Source: Affinundibacterium flavidum (GTDB lineage: Bacteria > Pseudomonadota > Gammaproteobacteria > Burkholderiales > Burkholderiaceae_D). Taken from it: 64,000 bases of DNA. The stretch lies in assembly GCF_014284175.1 (NCBI RefSeq), contig NZ_JACOGA010000014.1, positions 93,162 to 157,161 of the forward strand, in the 5' to 3' direction. Position 1 is the stretch's first letter. Each line of letters opens with the position of its first letter. Below the pieces are notes generated by a model. That model worked only from the letters and a program-made list of their open reading frames with translations, made no database searches and was not told where the DNA came from. Positions 52,566 to 61,829 of the stretch are shown here, piece by piece. A program made the position numbers and the translations under genes.

Positions 52566-53711
52566 ATGGATATGTTGATGCACATTAGTCTTAAATTAAA
52601 TCAAAAGCTTCGATCTGCAAGCCTGATCGTCTGCGTCATATTGACGGTGGTGTTCTCGCTACCGGTGCAAGCAGAGCGCCTTAAAGACCTCGCTGGAATA
52701 CAAGGAGTGCGGCAGAATCAATTAATGGGATATGGATTAGTAGTTGGTTTAGATGGTAGTGGCGATCAGACTACACAAACACCATTCACGGTGCAAAGTA
52801 TTATCAGCATGATGCAACAAATGGGCGTGACAATTCCTGTGGGAACTAGCTTGCAATTGAAGAATGTTGCTGCAGTCATGGTCACAACTTCCTTACCGCC
52901 TTTTTCTCAACCCGGGCAAACTTTGGATATCACAGTGTCCTCAATGGGAAATGCAAAAAGCTTGAAAGGTGGAACACTTTTGATGACACCACTGAAAGGT
53001 GCTGATAATCAAATCTATGCCATCGCTCAGGGCAATATCTTAGTGGGTGGCGTTGGTGCTTCGGCGAATGGCAGTCAAGTTCAGGTCAATCATTTAAGTG
53101 TCGGTAAAATTTCTGGAGGCGCGACTGTGGAACGCGCAGTGCCATCGCCATTAGGGCATGGAAATTCTATACAACTGGAATTAAATACCGCCGATTTTTC
53201 AACAGCTAGTCGCGTGGTGGAAGCGATCAATAAAAAGTTTGGTCCCGAGACAGCTGCAGCGGTGGATGGACGTGTCATTCAAGTAAAAGCACCGCAAATG
53301 AATGATCAACGCGTCGCCTTCTTAGGCGCATTGGAAAGTATAGAAGTAACGCCCGCACAAACTGCTGCAAAAGTCATTCTCAATGCTCGTACCGGCTCGA
53401 TTGTCATGAACCAATCGGTGAGCCTAGAAGCGTGCGCAGTGGCGCATGGTAATTTGAGTGTGGTGATCAATACCGATAATACAGTCAGCCAACCGAATGC
53501 TCTTAGCAATGGTCAAACTACGGCAACGCCAAATTCCAATGTCGCCATCACCAAAGAGGGGGGGCAGTTGTTGATGTTGAAGGCAGGAGCTTCTTTGGCC
53601 GATGTAGTCAAGGCACTCAATTCAATAGGTGCAACACCTCAAGATCTTCTGGCGATCTTGCAGGCGATGAAGTCATCTGGTGCGTTGCGCGCTGAGCTGG
53701 AAATTATTTAA
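52566..53711 (+). CDS. flgI: Flagellar P-ring protein FlgI
   Basis: A 381-residue exported protein forming the periplasmic P ring. A signal peptide with a long hydrophobic part (about residues 17-35) ends at VQAERLKDLAG. The mature protein starts with the family motif RLKDLAGIQGVRQNQL and GYGLVVGLDGSGDQT, and ends with ADVVKALNSIGATPQDLLAI. Three Mets lie at the N-terminus (52566, 52572 and 52581), so the exact start is uncertain; the first is used. Confidence 0.95.
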   Translation: MDMLMHISLKLNQKLRSASLIVCVILTVVFSLPVQAERLKDLAGIQGVRQNQLMGYGLVVGLDGSGDQTTQTPFTVQSIISMMQQMGVTIPVGTSLQLKNVAAVMVTTSLPPFSQPGQTLDITVSSMGNAKSLKGGTLLMTPLKGADNQIYAIAQGNILVGGVGASANGSQVQVNHLSVGKISGGATVERAVPSPLGHGNSIQLELNTADFSTASRVVEAINKKFGPETAAAVDGRVIQVKAPQMNDQRVAFLGALESIEVTPAQTAAKVILNARTGSIVMNQSVSLEACAVAHGNLSVVINTDNTVSQPNALSNGQTTATPNSNVAITKEGGQLLMLKAGASLADVVKALNSIGATPQDLLAILQAMKSSGALRAELEII

Positions 53712-53751
53712 GTAAGTGCATTATTGTTGAAATTATTGGAACGGTGAAAAT

Positions 53752-54675
53752 ATGATTGGTCGCGCAGATATGTCAGACAAACTTGCTTTTGATAGCAAGG
53801 GGCTCGATGCATTGCGCCAATCTTCAAAAGATAATTCACCAGAAGCTCTCAAGGCTGCCGCGACTCAATTTGAAGCTTTATTTGTGAGCATGATGCTCAA
53901 ATCCATGCGTCAGGCCGGTAGTCAGGAAGGCATGTTTGATAACGAGCAAAGCCGAATGTATACGTCGATGTTAGATCAACAATTATCGCAAAAAATGGCA
54001 AGTCGCGGGATCGGCTTGGCGGATGCGATGGTGAGGCAGCTATCAAATAATGCAATGACCCAGGCCCTGCAGTCTGAAAGTTCATTTGAAAAATCGCCAC
54101 CTCCTGCACTTGGGGGATTAGGCGGTGTCCAGCAATATATGCAGCAACAAAAATATGCGACAAAGGCGGAGCAGTTGCTTAATTCTACGAGCAGTATTGA
54201 GTCAAACTCCACCATGCCGCATGTTCAGGAATTCACTCGAAAGTTAGGTGTGCATGCTGAAATCGCAAGTCAGGGCACTGGGATTCCAGCCAAATTCATG
54301 TTGGGGCAAGCTGCCTTAGAATCGGGTTGGGGCAAGCATGAAATCAAGGCGATGGATGGCTCAGCTAGCCACAATGTTTTTGGCATTAAGGCAAGTGGAA
54401 ACTGGAAAGGCCGAACTGTTGATGCATTGACTACTGAATATACAAACGGCGTTGCCTATCAAAAAGTTGAAAAATTCCGCGCCTATGATAATTACGGCGA
54501 CGCCTTCAAAGACTACGCAAAACTCATACAAGACAACCCCCGCTATCAATCTGTATTGCAAAACGGAGGTGATGCCGCACAGTTCGCCCGCGCCCTTCAA
54601 AAAGCTGGCTATGCCACGGACCCGCAATATGCACAAAAGTTGACGAAAGTGATACAGCAGTCTTTTTCGGGCTGA
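53752..54675 (+). CDS. flgJ: Flagellar rod cap and peptidoglycan hydrolase FlgJ
   Basis: A 307-residue two-domain protein. The N-terminal rod-assembly domain has AATQFEALFVSMMLKSMRQA; the C-terminal glucosaminidase domain (about 150-307) has LGQAALESGWGKHEI with the catalytic Glu, HNVFGIKA, and FRAYDNYGDAFKDYAKLI. It opens the peptidoglycan so that the rod can grow. A Gln-rich linker (QQYMQQQKY) joins the two. It is the last gene of the flgB-flgJ series. Confidence 0.95.
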   Translation: MIGRADMSDKLAFDSKGLDALRQSSKDNSPEALKAAATQFEALFVSMMLKSMRQAGSQEGMFDNEQSRMYTSMLDQQLSQKMASRGIGLADAMVRQLSNNAMTQALQSESSFEKSPPPALGGLGGVQQYMQQQKYATKAEQLLNSTSSIESNSTMPHVQEFTRKLGVHAEIASQGTGIPAKFMLGQAALESGWGKHEIKAMDGSASHNVFGIKASGNWKGRTVDALTTEYTNGVAYQKVEKFRAYDNYGDAFKDYAKLIQDNPRYQSVLQNGGDAAQFARALQKAGYATDPQYAQKLTKVIQQSFSG

Positions 54676-54694
54676 TCAAGCAAGCTTGGTAGAT

Positions 54695-54721
54695 TAAAGT
54701 TTTCCTGTAATGACCCGTTAA
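54695..54721 (+). promoter_or_regulatory. Sigma-28 (FliA) promoter of flgKL
   Basis: TAAAGTTT (54695-54702), 11 bases, CCCGTTAA (54714-54721): perfect -35, two mismatches in the -10. It lies 76 bases before the flgK start. flgK and flgL are late genes, so FliA control fits. Confidence 0.85.
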
Positions 54722-54797
54722 AATAGAAGACGGAAGCCGGAGATGGCTTTTAACGCGGGCAGTGTAAGTATCGACATTTGAGTGAATAGGTTGAATT

Positions 54798-57116
54798 ATG
54801 GGTACCAATATTCTTGGAATTGGGCAAAGTGCATTAGCTGCGGCGCAGATGGGGATCGCCACAGCTGGGCATAACATATCCAACGTGAACACACCGGGAT
54901 ACAGCCGACAGATTTTGCTTCAAAGTGCTGCGGCCGCGCAAAACGTCGGCGGTAGCTTTATTGGGCAGGGTACTCAAGTGGGCGAGGTTAGACGGGTTTA
55001 TAACGAATTTATTGCCCAGCAAGTAAACTCCACACAATCCTCACAAAATTACGCCTCTGCATATTTCAATCAAGTACAACAGATTAGTAATTTGGTTGCG
55101 GATCAATCTGCGGGGATTTCTCCTGCACTACAAGAATTTTTTAGTTCCATCCAAAATCTAGCGACCAGTCCCAATGGAACTGCAGGTTCAGCAGCAAGAC
55201 AGGCAGTATTGTCTAATGCCTCGTCCTTGGTTTCTCGAGTACAGAGTATGGGGGCACGTCTCGATCAGGTGTCAGAAGATGTAAATAATCGCATCTCACA
55301 AACAGTGACGGGGATAAACGGTTTCGCTAAACAAATTGCAGATTTAAATGATTTTATTGAAACTGCACAGTCCGTTTCTGGTGGTGCGGCTCCGAATGAC
55401 TTGTTAGATCAACGCGATAACGCAGTGACTGAATTAAGTAAATTAGTCAGCGTGTCTGTCGTCAATCAAGGTGGAAAATATAACGTTTTCATGGGAACTG
55501 GTCAGCCTTTGGTACTTGGTGCCAAAGTTAGCGTCTTACAACCAACAAGTTCGCTTACTGATCCTACAAGGCTTCAGGTTTCCTACGAAAATAATGGCTC
55601 CCTCGTTCAATTGAATGAGCAAAGTATTACAGGCGGTGAACTCGGTGGATTGTTTGCATTTAGATCTAACTCATTAGACTTGTCACGCAACTCTCTTGGT
55701 CGAGTTGCTGTGTCAATCGCGGCAGAATTTAATGATCAACATAAGTTAGGACAAGATTTAAATGGTCAAATTGGTAAAGATTTCTTTACTATTTCAGGCC
55801 CGACTTCTACTCCTAGTGGCGCCAATCTTAGTACAGCGAATATGGCTGTTTCCTACTCTGATGTCAGTGCGTTGACGACGAGTGACTATCGCGTGCAATA
55901 CTTGGCAGGCGTTGGTCCAGCGCCTAACTACTTCAAGATCACGCGGGTCTCTGACGGAAATGTACAAACATCCAATACTTTGCCTGCAGTGATTGATGGT
56001 CTCAGTTTTAATCTGGCTACGATTGGTGCGCCACCAGCTGTCGTGGCACCTTCGGTGAATGATGAATTTTTGGTCCGCCCTACTGCGTTAGCTGCGTCAT
56101 CCATTAGCGTTGCCATTACAGATATTACTAAAATTGCGGCGGCTGCGCCTGTGACGACTAGTTTACCAAGTACCAACTTAGGTACGGGAAAAATAAGCTC
56201 TGGCGTTGTGAATGCGACGGTATCGGCTACGAGTAATTCTGTTAATGGATTCATTGGATCGGTGGTCGTTGGCGATTCGTATAATAGCGCCACGCTCACA
56301 CCGCCATTAAACTTAACGTTTGCAACTGGCCCCAATAGTTTGGCTGGATTTCCAGTGGGTGCCTTAGTATCTGTCACTAATGGCGGTGTTACTTCCAACT
56401 ATGAAGTTGCAGCTGCCGCTGCACCAGCTGCGACACCACCTAAAGTAGTGAACGTGCCGTATACAAGTGGTGCGACTGTGACCTACGGTGGTGTGAGCTT
56501 TGTAATTAAAGACAATCCCACAACTCCGGCGGCAGGTGAAACATTCACACTGGGAAGCTCTTTGCCGATCACTCCGGCAACGTTGACCTATAACTCAGCT
56601 GGCAATAATTTCACAGGATTTCCTGCGAACGCGAACGTGACTGTTAAGAATGGAAACACAACAACTTCCTATGTTGCTGGCTCTGCTATCCCCTATATCG
56701 AAGGCTCGACTATCAGCTTTAACGGCTTGAGTTTTACCGTGTCAGGAGCCTATACCAATGGCGACGTCGTCAAGATCGCCGGGAATCCTTCCGGTACCGG
56801 TGATAATCGCAACGCCACTTTGCTAGGTAGCTTGCAAACAAAAAACACCATGGGATCTGGAACAACCAGTTTTCAAGGCGCATACGGCCAGTTTGTCAGT
56901 AATGTCGGTAACAAAGCGCATGAGATGGAAGTCAGTAAGAGTGCAGAAACCAAGTTGTTGTCGCAAGCTTTGCAAGCGCAACAATCTGAGTCTGGCGTCA
57001 ATTTGGATGAGGAAGCTGCCAATTTATTGCGCTACCAACAAGCTTATCAAGCGGCGGGAAAATTAATGCAAATCGCGAGTCAGTTATTTGATGCTTTACT
57101 TGCCTTAGGTCGATAA
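54798..57116 (+). CDS. flgK: Flagellar hook-filament junction protein FlgK (long form)
   Basis: A 772-residue hook-associated protein, longer than the usual 550-650. The N-terminal D0/D1 region has LAAAQMGIATAGHNISNVNTPGYSRQ in blocks, and the C-terminal helix NLDEEAANLLRYQQAYQAAGKLMQIA is typical. The extra length is in the middle, where a domain of about 90 residues occurs twice in imperfect form (around residues 497-590 and 595-670; compare LAGFPVGALVSVTNG with FTGFPANANVTVKNG). These surface domains probably cover the junction. A sigma-28 promoter lies upstream and flgL 11 bases downstream. Confidence 0.95.
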   Translation: MGTNILGIGQSALAAAQMGIATAGHNISNVNTPGYSRQILLQSAAAAQNVGGSFIGQGTQVGEVRRVYNEFIAQQVNSTQSSQNYASAYFNQVQQISNLVADQSAGISPALQEFFSSIQNLATSPNGTAGSAARQAVLSNASSLVSRVQSMGARLDQVSEDVNNRISQTVTGINGFAKQIADLNDFIETAQSVSGGAAPNDLLDQRDNAVTELSKLVSVSVVNQGGKYNVFMGTGQPLVLGAKVSVLQPTSSLTDPTRLQVSYENNGSLVQLNEQSITGGELGGLFAFRSNSLDLSRNSLGRVAVSIAAEFNDQHKLGQDLNGQIGKDFFTISGPTSTPSGANLSTANMAVSYSDVSALTTSDYRVQYLAGVGPAPNYFKITRVSDGNVQTSNTLPAVIDGLSFNLATIGAPPAVVAPSVNDEFLVRPTALAASSISVAITDITKIAAAAPVTTSLPSTNLGTGKISSGVVNATVSATSNSVNGFIGSVVVGDSYNSATLTPPLNLTFATGPNSLAGFPVGALVSVTNGGVTSNYEVAAAAAPAATPPKVVNVPYTSGATVTYGGVSFVIKDNPTTPAAGETFTLGSSLPITPATLTYNSAGNNFTGFPANANVTVKNGNTTTSYVAGSAIPYIEGSTISFNGLSFTVSGAYTNGDVVKIAGNPSGTGDNRNATLLGSLQTKNTMGSGTTSFQGAYGQFVSNVGNKAHEMEVSKSAETKLLSQALQAQQSESGVNLDEEAANLLRYQQAYQAAGKLMQIASQLFDALLALGR

Positions 57117-57127
57117 GAGAGATAATC

Positions 57128-58342
57128 ATGCGTATTAGTACAAATACAATTTACGAATCGGGTGGCGCTCGTATCAGCGACTTGCAAGTGAGTTTGAATC
57201 GGACTCAACAGCAAATTGCCTCTGGACGTCGTATCTTGAACCCTGGGGATGATCCAATTGGTTCTGCTCGCGCCTTGGTAATTTCGCAGACTGATGCAGT
57301 AAATGATCAGTTTGCTGTCAATCGAAAGAACGCAACCAACACCCTAAGTATTGCTGAAGATACTTTGAGCAATGTGACGAATGTCTTACATAACGTAAAA
57401 ACGCTGGTTGTCAGCGCAGGCAATGGTACGCTTACCGATCAGGAGCGAGGATATATCGCCAATGAATTGCAAGGCAATCTTGATCAATTATTTGGCTTTG
57501 CAAATGCGACTGACGGAACAGATTCGTATCTGTTTTCCGGATTTTCCTCATCTATTGCACCGTATACGAAAACCCAGGGTGGGGCTCAATATAACGGCGA
57601 TCAAGGTGGTCGTGTATTACAAGTTGATACCTCTAGACAAATTCCTATCAACGAAGTTGGTTCGGCAATTTTTGGTAATATCAAGACGTCTAACTCTCAG
57701 TTTAACGTCCGATCAAATCCTTCGAATACAGGTCAAGCTGTTGCCACAGCGGCGATCAATGTGCCGACTACTGCCAACTTGACTGGTAACAATTATGAAG
57801 TTGCCTTTGATAACACAGGGGCGAACTTTACAATTACGAACAAAACTACTGGTGTTGTCGTCACTCCGACCACTGCTTATGCTAGCCCTCAAACGGTAAC
57901 CGTTGATGGTATGGACATTACCTTAACCAATACACCTGGTGCGCCAGGGCCCGGCGATAAGTTTTCGATTCAACCTGGTAATCAAAATATTTTTGAAACA
58001 CTCACCGATCTCATCAATACCTTACGTAGTCCGGCAGGCACAGTGCCACAAAAATTGGAATTAACAGCCAATTTGAGCCAGGCAAATTTCAATATTGATA
58101 AGTCGCTTTCAAATGTTTTACTTGCACGTACAAATTTCGGTACGTCATTGAAAGAACTAGAAAATTTGAATAGCGCTGGCGATAGCATGGGGTTGATTTA
58201 TAAACAAGAATTATCCGCACTGCAAGATCTTGATTATGCAAAGGCGATTACTGAGTTGAATCAAAATCAGGTAGTGTTGCAGGCGGCTCAGCAATCTTTT
58301 GTGAAAACCTCTTCTTTGTCGCTGTTTAGTTATATAAATTAA
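57128..58342 (+). CDS. flgL: Flagellar hook-filament junction protein FlgL
   Basis: A 404-residue flagellin-like protein that joins hook and filament. N-terminal MRISTNTIYESGGARISDLQ and QIASGRRILNPGDDP; C-terminal DLDYAKAITELNQNQVVLQAAQQSFVKTSSLSLFSYIN in two blocks. The middle has a segment (about 205-290; VTVDGMDITLTNTP, GPGDKFSIQ) similar in pattern to the extra domains of the neighbouring FlgK. It is followed by a strong terminator. Confidence 0.95.
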   Translation: MRISTNTIYESGGARISDLQVSLNRTQQQIASGRRILNPGDDPIGSARALVISQTDAVNDQFAVNRKNATNTLSIAEDTLSNVTNVLHNVKTLVVSAGNGTLTDQERGYIANELQGNLDQLFGFANATDGTDSYLFSGFSSSIAPYTKTQGGAQYNGDQGGRVLQVDTSRQIPINEVGSAIFGNIKTSNSQFNVRSNPSNTGQAVATAAINVPTTANLTGNNYEVAFDNTGANFTITNKTTGVVVTPTTAYASPQTVTVDGMDITLTNTPGAPGPGDKFSIQPGNQNIFETLTDLINTLRSPAGTVPQKLELTANLSQANFNIDKSLSNVLLARTNFGTSLKELENLNSAGDSMGLIYKQELSALQDLDYAKAITELNQNQVVLQAAQQSFVKTSSLSLFSYIN

Positions 58343-58402
58343 TACGCTATCAAATAGTCGATACCGTGATGAGTTAAGCAAAAGTTTTGCTAGTCACAAA
58401 TT

Positions 58403-58438
58403 AAAATGCCCAATAAATTACTATTGGGCATTTTTTTT
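58403..58438 (+). terminator. Intrinsic terminator after flgL
   Basis: AAAATGCCCAATA (58403-58415) pairs perfectly with TATTGGGCATTTT (58422-58434) over a 6-base loop, followed by four more T. It ends the flgKL unit and may also serve the convergent phosphatase gene. Confidence 0.9.
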
Positions 58439-58493
58439 CGCATTGAATTGTCACAACGAGTTTGAAATAGTCTTTGTGTCTGTGCTTGATTCT

Positions 58494-59291
58494 TTAGATG
58501 GCACGTGTCATTTTTTCTGCAATATACGTTTTTTGCTCTACTGGTGGCGGCACCAGTTTGATAATTGCAAAAGAAACGTTATCTCCTTGTGAATTTGCCC
58601 GTTCGCGCGCTTTCTTTACCAATAATTCTGAGGCCTGACGTGGCGTGCTTGCACCTACCGCTACAGATAATTCTATGTCCGCAAAGTAGTGCCACAGACC
58701 ATCTGAGCATAGTAGAAATGAATCACCATGTTCTAGATTATCCTTTTCGCCAAAACTGACGTAGGGGATTGCATTCTTTGACCCGAGTACATTGACCAGG
58801 ACATTCGACATTTTGTGGTTCTTCGCTTCTTCAGACGTAATCACGCCTTCGTCAACCAAGCGTTCGACGTAGGAATGATCTTTCGTTCTTTCAGCGAAAT
58901 TGGGGCCGTCAAACCGATACAGGCGAGAGTCGCCTACATGCGCCCAGACCGCCTTTTGAGGAGAAATTACTAAAGCCACAAAGGTGCTGTGAGGCTCCTT
59001 TTCAGATGATACTGCAGATAATTTGATGACTGTGTGCGCTTCATGCACAATTGCTTCCAGCATCTTTTTGATATCATTGCCGGGAGAGAATTCATCAAAT
59101 AGCATTTTGGCCGAACGAACGACTTGTTCTGCTGCGATTGCGCCACCGCTTTTACCGCCCATGCCATCTGCAACAACCGCCATAATATGGCCGGGTGCAT
59201 GTGGCGCAGCAAAAAGAGCCACGCGGTCTTGTTGTTCTTTACGATCACCGATATGTTGAGCGGTGCCTGCTTCGATCTTATATTGGCTCAT
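58494..59291 (-). CDS. PP2C-family serine/threonine phosphatase
   Basis: A 265-residue metal-dependent protein phosphatase. Motifs in order: RKEQQDRVALF, VADGMGGKSGG, AHVGDSRLYRF, LLCSDGLWHYF and GDNVSFAIIKL, with all metal-binding Asp residues. It is similar to Stp1/PrpC, which oppose Ser/Thr kinases. No kinase gene is near. It is convergent with flgL and divergent from the small YdcH-like gene; its targets are unknown. Confidence 0.9.
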   Translation of the reverse strand: MSQYKIEAGTAQHIGDRKEQQDRVALFAAPHAPGHIMAVVADGMGGKSGGAIAAEQVVRSAKMLFDEFSPGNDIKKMLEAIVHEAHTVIKLSAVSSEKEPHSTFVALVISPQKAVWAHVGDSRLYRFDGPNFAERTKDHSYVERLVDEGVITSEEAKNHKMSNVLVNVLGSKNAIPYVSFGEKDNLEHGDSFLLCSDGLWHYFADIELSVAVGASTPRQASELLVKKARERANSQGDNVSFAIIKLVPPPVEQKTYIAEKMTRAI

Positions 59292-59372
59292 ACGTCGTGG
59301 TAGATTACACTAGTCGGATATTCCGAATTCTTTTTAAATAAACACGTTGCATTTTACTCGTTCTTACAGCTT

Positions 59373-59573
59373 ATGGACCATACAAATCAAATTCGAATGC
59401 GCATTTGTGAATTAGAAGTTGAACATCGTGATCTCGATTCAGTGATTGAGGCTATTATCAAAGATCCCAATCACGATGAATTACAGTTGCGACGCCTAAA
59501 AAAGCGCAAATTGCAGCTAAAGGATTACATAGCATTACTTAAAATGCAATTGTCGCCTGATATTCCAGCTTAA
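59373..59573 (+). CDS. YdcH-family (DUF465) small protein
   Basis: A 66-residue helical protein with the YdcH pattern: IRMRICELEVEHRDLDSVI near the start and LQLRRLKKRKLQLKDYIALL at the end, which would form a coiled-coil hairpin. Family members are small cytoplasmic proteins of unknown role. The ATG has no strong ribosome binding site (TTACAGCTT). It stands alone between the phosphatase and the helicase. Confidence 0.85.
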   Translation: MDHTNQIRMRICELEVEHRDLDSVIEAIIKDPNHDELQLRRLKKRKLQLKDYIALLKMQLSPDIPA

Positions 59574-59736
59574 ATGATAATTGAAGACTTTAGGCATATG
59601 ATGAACAAAATTCTTCATTGACCGTCTAGTTGACCTACACACTGTAACGGGCAGATGTGACGATGCTCGAAACTGCCAATAAAGCCGGCTGCGGTAAGCA
59701 CCGGAACGATTTTGTTGTATCTGACCGCATTATATT

Positions 59737-61758
59737 TTGACTGAAAATAATTTAAATTCACATGCTTCTGGAGTCCATGATTCAGAGGTCGAGAAAATCT
59801 TTGGGGACACTGGACTGTTAAGCTCCACGATACCCGGTTATCGCTCGCGCCAAGCACAAATTGAAATGGCGCAAGCGATTGCTCAGGCGATTGCAGGGCA
59901 AAAGACCTTATTAGCGGAAGCTGGTACTGGCACTGGAAAGACGTTTGCCTACTTGATCCCCGCATTGCTGTGGGGCGGCAAAGTCATCGTCTCAACTGGC
60001 ACGAAAAATTTGCAGGATCAATTGTATCTGCGTGATATTCCTACGATCAAAAAAGTGTTGAAGGCTCCAGTATCGGTTGCTTTGCTGAAAGGGCGTGCCA
60101 ACTATCTTTGTCATTTTCATCTTGAGAGAACCTTGCAGAATGGGCGTTTAACATCGCGGGAAGACGTTGGTTATTTACGTGACATTTCACGTTTTATTAA
60201 GACGACGAGTAGCGGTGATAAAGCAGAGTTGGCACGTGTACCTGAGACTGCACCAGTGTGGAGTTTAGTGACTTCAACCAAAGACAATTGCATGGGTTCG
60301 GAGTGCCAATATTACCAAGATTGTTTTGTGATGAAAGCGCGTAAAGAGGCGCAGCAAGCCGACGTCGTCGTCGTTAATCATCATTTGTTTTTTGCCGATT
60401 TGGCGCTTAAAGATACTGGAATCGCTGAATTGCTACCATCGGCAAATACCGTCATCTTTGATGAAGCACATCAGCTACCAGAAACTGCCACACTATTCTT
60501 TGGCGACTCAATCTCAACTTCTCAAATTTTAGAGTTATGTCGCGATACTTTGGCTGAAGGATTATCTCATGCGCGAGATGGCGCCGAATGGGCTAAGATT
60601 GTGGCACCCGTAGAACGTGCAGCGCGTGATTTGCGGCTATCATTTCCGCAAGATTCAATCCGTTTGTCCTTACAACAAATTGCTCCTTCCAGCGAATTTT
60701 TCCCCAATTTGGAAACACTAAAAGCGTGCATGGGTGATTTAATCAAAGTGTTGGAAAAACAGGCCGAAAGGGCAGAAACCATAGAGCAGTGCCGAGTGCG
60801 GGCAATCGACTTACAGGATCAGCTAGATGATTGGCGCGAACTAGATCCGAATTCGAAAGAAGCCAAAGGTAAACCTGAATGTGTTCTGTGGGTTGAAGCC
60901 TATTCTGTTTCATTGCAATTACATCGAACGCCCTTGTCCATTGCGCCTATCTTTAATAAGCAACGAGAAGGCGTACCGCGTACTTGGATTTTTGCTTCAG
61001 CGACGATGGCAGTGAAAAATGATTTTAGCCACTATGTTTCACAAATGGGATTGTGGGACGAACCAGCACGAACCTGGCCTAGTCCATTTAACTATGCAGA
61101 ACAAGGTATTTTGTATGTGCCTGACGGTATGCCGCAACCCAATTCTAGGGAATATACAGACGCAGTTGTTGACGCCGCGCTACCCGTGATAGAAGCAGCT
61201 GGAGGACGTACTTTCTTACTTTGCACTACGAATAAAGCTGTTAAGCATTGCGCGGAGCGATTGAAAGAAGAGTTTGCGCGGAGAGGTTTGGATTTTCCAC
61301 TTTTTGTGCAAGGTGATGCTGGTCGCACCGAGTTATTGGATCGCTTTCGTGCTTCGGGAAATGGGGTACTGATTGGTTCTCAAAGTTTCTGGGAAGGTGT
61401 TGATGTACGCGGTGAGGCTTTATCACTAGTCGTCATTGACAAGTTGCCGTTCGCGCCGCCTGATGATCCTGTGCTAGCCGCGCGAATAGAGGCGATGGAG
61501 AAGAAAGGCTTGAATGGTTTCGTCCATCATCAATTACCTGAAGCGATCATTAATCTGAAACAAGGAGCAGGGCGCTTGATTCGCGATGAAACTGATCGTG
61601 GCGTATTGATGATCTGCGATCCTCGCTTGATTTCCAAACCGTATGGCAAACGTATTTGGCAAAGCTTGCCTGCGTTTTCACGTACTCGTGAATTACCGGT
61701 GGTATTGAAGTTTTTTGAAGAGCTTGGCTTGGCGAGGGCAAGCACTTCTAGAGAGTAA
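59737..61758 (+). CDS. DinG/YoaA-type ATP-dependent DNA helicase
   Basis: A 673-residue superfamily 2 helicase of the XPD-like group. The Walker A motif AEAGTGTGKT is at 60-69 and the DEAH box at 242-245. Four cysteines, 125, 185, 190 and 196, fit the iron-sulfur cluster of this group. C-terminal motifs GSQSFWEGVDVRGEAL and QGAGRLIRDETDRG complete the core. It should unwind damaged or structured DNA 5' to 3'. TGA at 59722-59724 limits the frame, and TTG 59737 is the only usual start codon; no LexA box is visible. Confidence 0.9.
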   Translation: MTENNLNSHASGVHDSEVEKIFGDTGLLSSTIPGYRSRQAQIEMAQAIAQAIAGQKTLLAEAGTGTGKTFAYLIPALLWGGKVIVSTGTKNLQDQLYLRDIPTIKKVLKAPVSVALLKGRANYLCHFHLERTLQNGRLTSREDVGYLRDISRFIKTTSSGDKAELARVPETAPVWSLVTSTKDNCMGSECQYYQDCFVMKARKEAQQADVVVVNHHLFFADLALKDTGIAELLPSANTVIFDEAHQLPETATLFFGDSISTSQILELCRDTLAEGLSHARDGAEWAKIVAPVERAARDLRLSFPQDSIRLSLQQIAPSSEFFPNLETLKACMGDLIKVLEKQAERAETIEQCRVRAIDLQDQLDDWRELDPNSKEAKGKPECVLWVEAYSVSLQLHRTPLSIAPIFNKQREGVPRTWIFASATMAVKNDFSHYVSQMGLWDEPARTWPSPFNYAEQGILYVPDGMPQPNSREYTDAVVDAALPVIEAAGGRTFLLCTTNKAVKHCAERLKEEFARRGLDFPLFVQGDAGRTELLDRFRASGNGVLIGSQSFWEGVDVRGEALSLVVIDKLPFAPPDDPVLAARIEAMEKKGLNGFVHHQLPEAIINLKQGAGRLIRDETDRGVLMICDPRLISKPYGKRIWQSLPAFSRTRELPVVLKFFEELGLARASTSRE

Positions 61759-61829
61759 GCATCGTTTTCTTGTTTTAGTTTGGTTTATTTTTCCAAGGTA
61801 AGAATTGCCTTGATATTTATGGAGCACAG

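Noticed and set aside
55928..56398. Open frame of 156 codons on the minus strand inside flgK
   Set aside because: It mirrors the Thr/Ala/Val-rich repeat region of FlgK and lacks any start signal or family pattern.
59574..59736. LexA box upstream of the DinG-type helicase
   Set aside because: No CTGT-N8-ACAG-like site was found, so SOS control is not supported here.
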